Assembly (NCBI GenBank): GCA_949987565.1
Contig: OX465111.1
Span: 839,001-903,000 of the forward strand
Direction of reading: 5' to 3'
Length of the DNA stretch: 64,000 nucleotides
Origin: Luidia sarsii
Lineage: Eukaryota > Echinodermata > Asteroidea > Paxillosida > Luidiidae
Part shown: piece by piece, positions 1-9,888 of the stretch
Layout of the letters: every line of letters starts with the position of its first letter
How positions within the stretch are numbered: the stretch's first letter is position 1
Translations under genes and position numbers: made by a program
The notes under the pieces: generated by a model
The model's input: the letters and a program-made list of their open reading frames with translations, nothing else
The model's database searches: none
What the model was told of the DNA's origin: nothing

Positions 1-23
1 CTGTGCACACACAAGGCAAGGTC

Positions 24-345
24 TTAACTCATAATGTCATAACCAACCGCAAATGTATCACTAACCAATAATGTATCACTAGCTGATAATCTATTGCTAA
101 TCGATAACATATCACTAACCAATAATCTATTGATAACTGATGGCGTATCACTATTAAACCGATAATGTATCACTAACTGATAATCTATTGCTAACCGATG
201 ATGTATTGCTAACCGATATAGATCAATAACCGATAATGTATCTCTAACAAATAACAAATCGCCAACCGATAATCTATTGCTAACCAATAATGTATCGCTA
301 ATGATAATGTATCATTTACCGATAACTTATCACTAATCTATTGCT
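24..345. repeat. degenerate ~19-bp tandem repeat
   Basis: Words such as CACTAACCGATAATGTAT and TCTATTGCTAACCGATAAT recur without a strict period. It lies left of ATP13A1 exon 9, presumably in the next intron. Confidence 0.7.
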
Positions 346-520
346 AAACGATTATGTATCACTAACCAGTGACACAATGTTCATCATCTTTGAAGAGAAG
401 GAGTGTGTGGCTCTGAAAAGAGCCGGTAACTCAATGTTACAGGCAGTATGTACTCTGCCTGTCACTAGGAGACCGATGACGGGCAGAGTACAAGAGTGCA
501 AGTACAGAGTATATTATGAA
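341..520. mobile_element. half-element of the GTGTGGCTCTGAAAAGAGCC family
   Basis: Contains GTGTGTGGCTCTGAAAAGAG and a short palindrome GTACTCTGCCTGTCA / TGACGGGCAGAGTAC around 449-491. It follows the CTAACCGATAATG-type degenerate repeat. Confidence 0.5.
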
Positions 521-692
521 AAGCAAAGTGTTTTATTTGAATTTATGACCAGAAAAAATCAATCAAATTTGGTTTGATTGATCGCCCAGTGAGTCTTTCA
601 GAAGCATGCACGCTGTGGCTGCTGTTAACTTTGAATCCTGCAATCTAGTTCTTGCATCAGGGATTAATGTGCACAAGGTAGCCTGGGCTTAC

Positions 693-3600
693 CTTCAATC
701 CAGACATAGGAGGCAGCGGCAATGGCGAAGATGAGCAGGAACAGAATGAAGAGGAACGTCTCCAAGTTGTTGGCCGTGACCCGCTTGACCCCGTACAGGA
801 TGGTGCGAAGGAGGCGACCCTGCCAGGTCAAAGGTCAAAGGTCAAAACATTTGATTGAAGACCTGTCACCCAAACACCCTGACTAGTCTTCAACAAGGCA
901 AAAATCCGAAAAGTTATTGCTTCACATGGCCTTTGAAAAAAACGATCAAGGACACACTATTTAACAACCAAATGCAACAGCAAAGGAAACCAGAATTTCC
1001 AAACTGGTTCATGGTTTCCAGTGTTCTCACCTGTGAGGTGTTGAAACCCGTACGGAGAACGTACGCTATGCATCCATTGTCATGAGCTAGAGAAATAACA
1101 CACAAAGAAACGTTTTATTTGTTTAATATTTGCTTGTAAAATGGCAAAGAAAACTTTGACCAGAGCAGGACTTGAATACGAGACCTCTGGACTAATGTAC
1201 CAGCGCTCTTCCATCTGAGCTATGGAGCCCTTAGATGGTGGCCTTCCCTAATAGTCAACTAGTCTTTGGCACACCAGTGCTCTTACCATCTGAGCTATCC
1301 AGCCCTTAGATGGTGGCCTTCCCTAATAGTCAACTAGTCTTTGGCACACCAGTGCTCTTACCATCTGAGCTATCCAGCCCTTAGATGGTGGCCTTCCCTA
1401 ATAGTCAACTAGTCTTTGGCACACCAGCGCTCTTACCATCAGAGCTATCCAGCCCTTAGATGGTGGCCTTCCCTAATAGTCAACTAGTCTTTGGCACACC
1501 AGCGCTCTTACCATCAGAGCTATCCAGCCCTTAGATGGTGGCCTTCCCTAATAGTCAACTAGTCTTTGGCACACCAGCGCTCTTACCATCAGAGCTATCC
1601 AGCCCTGAGATGGTGGCCTTCCCTAATAGTCAACTAGTCTTTGGCACACCAGTGCTCTTACCATCTGAGCTATCCAGCCCTTAGATGGCGGCCTTCCCTA
1701 ATAGTCAACTAGTCTTTGGCACACCAGTGCTCTTACCATCTGAGCTATCCAGCCCTTAGATGGCGGCCTTCCCTAATAGTCAACTAGTCTTTGGCACACC
1801 AGTGCTCTTCCATCTGAGCTATCCAGCCCTTAGATGGTGGCCTTCCCTAATAGTCAACTAGTCTTTGGCACACCAGTGCTCTTACCATCTGAGCTATCCA
1901 GCCCTTAGATGGCGGCCTTCCCTAATAGTCAACTAGTCTTTGGCACACCAGTGCTCTTCCATCTGAGCTATCCAGCCCTTAGATGGTGGCCTTCCCTAAT
2001 AGTCAACTAGTCTTTGGCACACCAGTGCTCTTACCATCTGAGCTATCCAGCCCTTAGATGGTGGCCTTCCCTAATAGTCAACTAGTCTTTGCCAGGGTGG
2101 GAGTGTCAGTCAGAAGCAATTCAACCATTAACTGCCGTATATCTCCAGGGATCACACCCTGCTTGCATTTGGATGCAAACAACTAATTGAATCTCAAACT
2201 AAAACATCCTGTTGAAAGTGCCAAAATGTAAAATCCCCCCAAAAATTACAAGATGAAATTTGTGTCAATGATTTCCTTCTAGAGAGGACATTTTCTAGGC
2301 AGTGAAAACTAAGGGATGCATGTTTGAGATTCGGTGGCGCTTTGATGCCTGAGATGGGGGGTCAAAGGTGACTGACCTTTGAGTCCACCGGCTGTCTTGC
2401 TGGGTGGGGAGTGCTGCACCACCTTGGTGCCGCCAAAGATGATGTGCAGTTTGCTATGACACTGCACGTCTAGTATGTCCTTGCCTTCACATGTCTCAAT
2501 GGACTCCTTAAGTGGTGCAAAGAATGTCACAAGCTGGCTGTATTAGAATGGCTAGAGTGGCCTCGTTATAAGCATGTATGTACAATTTATTACAAAGTTA
2601 GAGGGCCTGGTTTTTGGATCCTTGCAGGACCTTTCTCAGATACAGAGTGGCACAGACAGAAATGGGGAGAGGAGAACTGAGTTGGGCTAGGCTGGGTTGA
2701 GTTGGGCTGGGATGGGTTGCACTGGGTTGCACTGGGTTAGCCTAGGGTGGATTAGGCTGATATGATTGGGCTAGAGTGCTGGGTTAGGTTGGGCTGAGAT
2801 AGGTTGCACTGGCTGTACTGGGTTGCACTGGGTTGCACTGGGTTGCACTGGGTTGCACTGGGTTAGCCTAGGCTGGATCAGGCTGATATGATTGGGCTAG
2901 GCTGGGTTGAGTTTGGCTGGGATGGGTTGGGCTGGGATGGGATGGGTTGGGTTGGGTTGGGTTTGGTTGGGATGGGTTAGGTTGCAGTGGATTAGCCTAA
3001 GGTTGGGCTTGGCTGGGTAGAGCTGGGCTGGGATGGGTTGCCCTGGGTTAGCCTTGGCTGGATTAGGTTGATATGATTGGACTAGGCTGGGTTGAGGTGG
3101 GCTGGGATAGGTTGCACTGGGTTGCACAGGGTTAGCATAGACTGGATTAGGTTGATATGGTTGGGCTAGGCTGGGTTGAGTTGGGCTGGGATGGGTTGCA
3201 CTGGGTTGCACTGGGTTAACGTAGGCTGGATAAGGTTGATATGGTTGGGCTAGGCTGGGTTGAGTTGGGATGGGATGGGTTGCACTAGGTTAGCCTAGGC
3301 AGGATTAGGTTGATATGGTTGGGCTAGGCTGGGTTGAGTTGGGCTGGGTTGAGTTGGGATGGGATGGGTTGCACTAGGTTAGCCTAGGCAGGATTAGGTT
3401 GATATGGTTGGGCTAGGCTGGGTTGAGTTGGGCTGGGTTGAGTTGGGATGGGATGGGTTGCACTAGGTTAGCCTAGGCAGGATTAGGTTGATATGGTTGG
3501 GCTAGGCTGGGTTGAGTTGGGTAGGCTAGGGTTGCACTGCCAGGTCCTTACCTTCATCTGGGGCACGGATTCACCGGTCAGCATGGACTCATCCACAATG

Positions 3601-6600
3601 CACTGTCCACGCAGCAGGAGCATGTCACAGGGTACCGGGTTCTCATTCTGTGACCGTCCTATGGAGCAGACGTCGCCGGGTACCAGCTCATTGCTCATGA
3701 TGGGTCGCCACTTGCGGTTACGGTACACCTGCATAGACACACACACACACACAAAGGTCCATAGCATCAACATGGTCATTCAGTCAACCCCAGGGCAAGT
3801 ACATGCTGTACTATTTAGCCTGAAACTAGACACTGTGCACTAACAGGTGGTCTATCCAACAGGTGGTCTATCTAACAGGTGGTCAGTCTCCTATACCCTC
3901 ATGACTGAACAAACACACCACTCAGAATGTCTGGGATGCTCAACACCATCTGTCATATATATAACACTTTTAGTCAGTCAATGACTCAGCATAATTTTTT
4001 TTTTTTTTTCTACCGACCTCCCCTAATTTCAATACATAACCTAGTGTAATAGGAAGCAGACTTTGTTTAGCCTCAGGCATTCGCATTTGCATTGCTGTAC
4101 ATATTTCAAGCATGATTCATACCCCTGAGGTGAGGTGCCTTGCTCATAGAGCCCCTAAAGAGGGAACAATCTGCTAAGCAGGACAAGTCTTCCCTGTGTA
4201 TGAAGCAGAATGACACACTGTCCTGCAATTTGATGAAATATTACGTGGCTGGCAAGCCGACTATTTTGAGGCCAGTTATTGACTGTGGTTCTCACCTGGA
4301 TGTTGAAGGGCTTGTTGCCCATCTTACGGATCTCCGCCATGTTCCTGAGCTGCTGCTGTACCAGGGTTGCCTCAAAGGTCACCAGCATGAACAACGTGAA
4401 GATGCTACAAGCAGACATTGCATATCAGAACAAACTATGCCATCAATATGGAATGACAGGAAACTCTGTATTCAATCTCAAACAACCAAAGCAAATCTCA
4501 TAAGAGAATGAGAGAATCCGAAATGAACTCACAGGACCAATGGTAGCCACAGGCCAACAAAGCCACAGGCCAACAAAGCCAGAGGCCAAAGCCAGAGGCC
4601 AACAAAGCCAGAGGCCAACAAAGCCAGAGGCCAACAAAGCCAGAGGCCAACAAAGCCAGAGGCCAACAAAGCCAGAGGCCAACAAAGATAGGGGCCAAAG
4701 CCCCAAGCCAAAGCCCGAGGCCAAAGCCCGAGGCCAAAGCCCGAGGCCAAAGCCCGAGGCCAAAGCCCGAGGCCAAAGCCCGAGGCCAAAGCCCGAGGCC
4801 AAAGCCAGAGGTCAAAGCCACAGGCCAACAAAGCCAAAGGCCATTAAAGACAGAGGTCAAAGCCACAGGCCAACAAAGCCACAGGCCATCAAAGCCAGAG
4901 GCCAAAGCCAGAGGCCAAAGCCAGAGGCCAAAGCCAGAGGCCAAAGCCTGAGACCAAAACCAAAGGCAAAAGCCACAAGCTAGAGCCACAGGCCCAAAAC
5001 AGTGGCCAATCTAGTGCTAAAAAAACAAAAACACCTCCAGTTATTTGAAATGGCTGGTGGAAATGATCAGTGACCCAGCGGTGGTTCTCCTTGCACAGGC
5101 CTGGAGCGGAGTCAGGGAACCCACCTGTAATACCAGTACTCATCCAGGCACCAGAGGCCGACGCAGAAGACTTGGAAGACAAAGAAGGGAGCCGTGGCCC
5201 TCTCCTTAAACAGGTCCTTGAACATGGGGGGCTCCATGTTGAGTCTGCAAGGCAACAATAGTCACAGGCCAAGAGATATGACGATGGTTTATTTCCAGAC
5301 AGAAATTCACTTCATACAAAAAATAGGATGGCTTGATGTTTTGATCCTAGCAGGACCTTTCCTGCTAGGATGGAAACATCAAGCCCTCCAAATTTTTGAT
5401 GTTTGGATTTAGGTCATTAATTTAGTAAGCAGTTTGCAAAATGTTTGCAGATGACAATACTCTAGACATTCACTTTGGTAAAGGGCCATTTACAGAGTGA
5501 AATACTGCAGGAGTTTAAAACTCTATTATTATTTTTCAGCAGGCAATCTTGCAAAGCACTGAGCATACAGTGTTTAATTTTTGTATGAAAGTAGCCCAAC
5601 ACAAGGCCTCAAAAGGCCACTCAAGGTGAGGGCTAAAAGAAAGGAGTAAGGAGAAGAACCAGGAGCAAACTAGATCAGGAGGAAGAAAGATGAACGTTGA
5701 TGTAACGTTTGAATTGGGACAGGTTATAAGAAAGGGGGAAACAGGTTGCAGGTAGAGAATTCCATAGTGCAGCAGTGCGCGGGAAGAAGTGTACCGGTAT
5801 CTTGATTATCCTGGGTTAAATCGGTTCAGTCCATGCTGGTTTCCCACCGATGCCCAGCAATTTACAGAATAACATCCAAGATTCAAGACACTGGTGCTGT
5901 GAGGGTACATGTACATGAAAGCAAACGTACTCATTGTCTCCGTATTTGTCCTTGGCCTCTGCCACATCCGCATCTTCCAGGTAGCCCTTGCAGGTCTGGT
6001 AGTCACGCAGGGGCAGGTCCGTGGGGAACTGGACGGGCTGGAAGCGTTTCTTCTCCTCAGCATCGTAGATGTACTTGGTCTTCTGGAAGCTGAACCAGAG
6101 CTGAGCTTTCCCGTCTCCCTTTGTCTTGCGAGAGAGAGAAAGAGAGAGAGATGAAAAAGGGAATTTACCCGGGTACTTGATTGCAAATTTAGCTGTGACT
6201 AAAATGCCACTATACACTAAAGGCTCTATTTGATCAGCTTCAATGATACTATATATAATTATATCAATTGTATTGTTGCAACCTGTTGATACTTGTTGCA
6301 ATATGTAGTAACCTTATGCAATTTGTTGTAACCTATTGCAATCTGTTGCAATATGTTGCAACCTGTTGCAATCTGTTGCAACCTGTTGTAACCTATTGCA
6401 ATCTGTTGTAACCTGTTGCAATATATCGCAACCTGTTGCAATCTGTTGCAACCTGTTGTAACCTATTGCAATATGTTGTAACCTGTTGCAATATGTTTCA
6501 ACCTATTGATACTTGTTGAAATTTGTTGTAACCTTGTGCAATATGTAGTAAGCTTGTGCAATTTGTTGTAACATGTTGCAATTTGTTGTTGTAACCTTGT

Positions 6601-8213
6601 GCAATCTGTAGACAGAGATATGAGTCTGTGATATCCCACTTTCCCCAAGATCACTGCAAATTAATTGGCACCAGACAGCAGTGTTGTAGGTTTTGGACAA
6701 AACAGATACAGAGGCTTTCTAACCAGGGGTTAATAATGATACATTTGATCAGGTTGACTTTATGTAGGATACCTTGTCACAATGGAGCTGAATTATGTCA
6801 GGGTAGCCATTGTTTTCAGTGGGGACAACTTTGAGCCAGCCAGCCCGGAACGGATCATTTTCCTGAAAAGGAAAAAAAAAGCAAGAATGAAATCAAAAAT
6901 TGTCTTGATTCAGCAAAGAAGGCTGCACGCTATGGGGAAAACAGGAAAAGGCGGAATGTTCAAATAGAAATGAGTCCAAATAAGTGAAGGAAAAAATAAA
7001 TTTGACAAAATGTCAAACAAAAGTTTAATTGGACCAGGGACTTGAACCAGAGACCTCTCAAATGGTCAACTTCCTTCTCGAATGGTCAACTAACTAGTCT
7101 TTGCCAAGATGGAGTGAAAGTCAGAAGCATTTGGTTCAGAAATATGGCTATTTACTAATACTAGTACAGGAGATTAGCACCATTTCCTGGCACATGGCAG
7201 AATGGCACATTTCTGTCAGCATGTCGATATATGCAACAATTATTTTGAAGTCAATAAAAATGTATGAAGCAGTAAAGTCACAAGAGAAAACATGATTGAT
7301 TTAAAAAGTAATGAAGTTAACTGAGTAGTCATGAAATAAATCGAGGTTTACAAAGACAAACATCAGACCGTTTCATTTGCACCGCCACTATTCATTAAAT
7401 CATAAGCCTTCATCAGGATACTCGTTCCCTCGCTTTGATCAGTAACCGTTTTGCAAACTCACTGAGATGACTCAGCAAAACTTAAATAGCCTACTTTGCC
7501 CATACAGTATCAATATCAGTGAATATGCATGCAGTATGGTACTTACTTGGTAGTGGTAGTGGTGGTAGTGGTAGACTACAACTACAACTTACAACTTAAC
7601 TTAAATACAAATTACAATTACAACTACAAACTAAAAAAAAAGTACAAGGGGCAGAGGGGTGTCAAACTCAAAGTGTGGCCATCACACTTAATAAAATTCC
7701 TGTTCCTTTTAAAGTTTTATTCATTGGAAAGATTTTAGTTTCATTTTTCGGCAAAGGGTTGCGCTAGAAAATTGAAATTTATAACATTATTCATTTAATA
7801 ACAATTGCATTTGATTTGATTTGGCATGTTTAATTGGGGATTTAGGAGGACTTTTCTCACCCTTTTATTGTGAAATTAAACTAAAATCTTTTCTTCATAT
7901 AAAACTGTAATAAAGGATCCTAGCTAGTTATAATTGCCACAATAAACACCCCACTTACCTTGGAACAAGTGAGCGAGCAGCGGACGTGCACAGACCAATG
8001 GCAGAATAGACAGACCAGAATCTGCACGCAGCCGACGGCCGCTAGAGCGATCAGACCGGCCTCAAAATACTCCTCCACGCCGTAAACGCCGACCCAGAAA
8101 TACAGCCAGACCCCGTACAGGAAAATGAAGGGGAAAACGTAGCCGTGCAGCACCACAGGGCGAACATTGTGAAGAGAAATACTCTTTATCTCGTCGCTTA
8201 TGGGAGCCGCCAT
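693..8213 (-). CDS. ATP13A1: ATP13A1, P5A-type ATPase, N-terminal third (9 exons, partial)
   Basis: Nine coding exons, in transcription order: 8213-7959, 6862-6773, 6124-5931, 5244-5125, 4404-4296, 3728-3552, 2506-2377, 1086-1031, 819-693. All have AG/GT borders and their phases join without a break into about 419 codons, roughly one third of the usual ~1,200 residues. The product closely resembles vertebrate ATP13A1: hydrophobic N-terminal segments ([19 protein letters not shown]), then [33 protein letters not shown], the actuator-domain LTGES motif in exon 6, and [17 protein letters not shown] sequence in exon 8. Exon 9 ends after a membrane helix. The DKTGT phosphorylation site lies off the left edge. 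Known role of the family: removal of misinserted transmembrane helices at the ER. The start MAAPISDE at 8213 was preferred over an in-frame ATG at 8267 because it matches the usual MAA opening and lies in a YY1-type motif. The introns carry minisatellites. Confidence 0.95.
1213..2092 (-). repeat. 75-bp array derived from a tRNA-like SINE (copy 1)
   Basis: About twelve units of 75 bp (some one or a few bases shorter) containing, on the plus strand, CTAATAGTCAACTAGTCTTT and CTTACCATCTGAGCTATCC. Read on the minus strand the latter is a tRNA 5' half (GGATAGCTCAGATGGTAAG). The array begins in a SINE-like head at 1155-1235 and lies in the ATP13A1 intron between 1086 and 2377. Confidence 0.85.
2665..3535 (+). 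repeat. G/T-rich minisatellite in an ATP13A1 intron
   Basis: Built from GGGTTGCACTGGGTTAGCC and GGGCTAGGCTGGGTTGAG words. The right part has a clear 89-bp period (GATATGGTTGGGC near 3311, 3400 and 3489). Fills the intron between exons 3552-3728 and 2377-2506, ending about 20 bp from the exon 6 donor. Confidence 0.85.
4545..4985 (+). repeat. 16-bp and 13-bp minisatellite in an ATP13A1 intron
   Basis: First half: 16-bp units around AGCCAGAGGCCAACAA. Middle: 13-bp units AAAGCCCGAGGCC. Right: mixed units. Frames of 100-163 codons on both strands are repeat artefacts. Confidence 0.9.
6275..6600 (+). repeat. 10-bp minisatellite in an ATP13A1 intron
   Basis: Units CTGTTGCAAT and CTGTTGTAAC alternate, with a period of 10-11 bp. 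Confidence 0.85.
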
Positions 8214-8217
8214 CTTG
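8206..8217 (-). promoter_or_regulatory. YY1-type motif overlapping the ATP13A1 start codon
   Basis: On the minus strand the sequence reads CAAGATGGCGGC, a full match to the YY1 consensus, with its ATG being the ATP13A1 initiator. Such start-overlapping YY1 sites are known from TATA-less housekeeping promoters. Binding is inferred. Confidence 0.6.
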
Positions 8218-8877
8218 AAAGAGAAAAAACTAGGGCCCTTTAACTTGTCAATAAAATATCGAAACACAATGCTTAGTCATGCTCTAAATTACAATGAATA
8301 AATTATCATAATCATTTATTTGATTGACATTTTAAATTTTTATTTATATTTTTGAAAAAATCAGTTAACTTCAGCCCTTTTTTTCAACATTTTCTGGAGA
8401 TGAAATCGTGACAACGAGGGGAACAAATTATCAGTGGCTAGGTGGCCTGAAAACAAACCCCCACGTGGATTTGGAAAGGCTTCAGTCTGAGACACCGGCA
8501 AAGTTTGAGCGAATTCATTCAGAAACGGGTAAGTTTTAGAGTTTTCACTTTTTAGCCTGAATTCATAAAGAACTTTCATTGCTGGAAATTGAGAGTAATC
8601 AATAGCTGGTTAGTTTCGTTTTTTCGTCAAATACTCAAGAAGTCAGATATGGCGAGTGTTGATCAGTTGACCGTGTGGGTCCGTCCGAGTAGTTTGGCTC
8701 CAAAATGGTCTTTTAACTGCTATTGCATAGATGAGGGGAGCGTTTTGGCTGTCACAAAAACAACCAAGAACTTGAAAAAGTGGTTCAAAGGTTATCCCAC
8801 CGAGATTTCCACAGCACCAAGCCAAACACTGAGTGGACACTAAAGTAAAAAAGTGAAACAGATATGCCACATTGTAT

Positions 8878-9013
8878 TCCGAGTAACTTGGACCCGACAA
8901 GTCACCCTTTTTTTATCGAATTTTGAAATTTTGAGATTCGGGTAGTCACCCGAATCTCAAAATTTCAAAATTCGTTAAAAAAAGGGTGACTTGTCGGGTC
9001 CAAGTTACTCGGA
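8878..9013. mobile_element. near-perfect foldback element, 136 bp
   Basis: The left arm begins TCCGAGTAACTTGGACCCG and the right arm is its reverse complement, pairing almost completely over about 65 bp with a loop of a few bases near 8945. No coding capacity. It shares its outer arm (GAGTAACTTGGACCC) with the element at 9521-9615, so it belongs to a mobile foldback or MITE family. Confidence 0.8.
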
Positions 9014-9520
9014 CTATCCACATTGTCATTGTGATTGTCAATCCATGGAGGAATAAATAAGATCTTATTCCTCCATGGTCAGTCCGAGGTAACTAGGGAC
9101 CTTACAACTGACTTGTACTTGTGAAGTTGTAACTACATGCACTACACATGCCCTAACCTATGCTTGGTTTTGCTTCACCGCCGAAACACAACGCACCCAA
9201 TTTTGGTTCAAAATAATAAATTCATGGCTGTATTAAAAAAACACCTAAACTTAAAGGGAGTTTATTGCAATTAGCATTTTTACCAAGAGAGGGCGCTCTC
9301 TGCAAAGCATCATGGGATACATCAGGGTGGAACTTAAATTCAACTAAAATGTATCCATTGCAACTGTCCAAAGTCCAAACGTAAGCGCACGGTTACACCC
9401 TATTGACCCTTGTGCATCCCATGATTCCTTGCGGTCAATATTTGCGATTGTAAACTTCATGTAAACAGACTATGTAGGTCAACTCATTACAATACCAAGT
9501 GGCAGGTCACCGTATCAACC

Positions 9521-9615
9521 TAGTCTGAGTAACTTGGACCCTTACAATCACCCGTTTAAAAAAAGTGTATTTTTTTTTTAGCGGCCGATTGTAAGGGTCC
9601 AAGTTACTCAGACTA
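9521..9615. mobile_element. second foldback element of the GAGTAACTTGGACC family
   Basis: Arms TAGTCTGAGTAACTTGGACC and its reverse complement enclose a centre rich in A and T. It has the same outer arm as 8878-9013 but a different centre. A smaller hairpin at 9043-9078 (arms CCATGGAGGAATAA), followed by AGTCCGAGGTAACTAGGGAC, looks like a decayed third member. Confidence 0.75.
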
Positions 9616-9888
9616 ATGTCAACCACATGCTAAGGTGCTGTGTATGTTTTTTCAAGCATAATTCTGACCCTGAGTTGGCAAGTTTGGTGACAAACACCTG
9701 AGGTGGTCCATCAAAATTGTGAGATGGGCTCCTCACAGTTTGATATGCAGGGGAAAGCCATGGGTACTGCTATGTAACTGAACATTGTCATTCAGTGGAA
9801 TGCATGAATCTGACAGAGGTCCATGTCAGATTCATCTGTATGGATTGATGAGCTTACAAAAGATTTGTGGGTTTTTTTCTCAACGCAG

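Larger units (their letters stand above)
8214..9888. promoter_or_regulatory. intergenic region between divergent ATP13A1 and CHCHD5
   Basis: ATP13A1 points left and CHCHD5 points right from this 1.7 kb interval, so it probably contains a shared or back-to-back promoter and the CHCHD5 first exon. No TATA box was recognised. The right half holds two long palindromic elements (8878-9013 and 9521-9615) and a short hairpin (9043-9078). An ATG with an 84-codon frame at 8589 and an inner ATG at 8649 (MASVDQLTVW) were seen, but they resemble no known protein. Confidence 0.45.

Noticed and set aside
8589..8843. 84-codon frame with an inner MASVDQLTVW as the CHCHD5 start
   Set aside because: It does not resemble CHCHD5; the split ATG at 9968/10795 matches the family start. 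It may lie in a 5'UTR exon.
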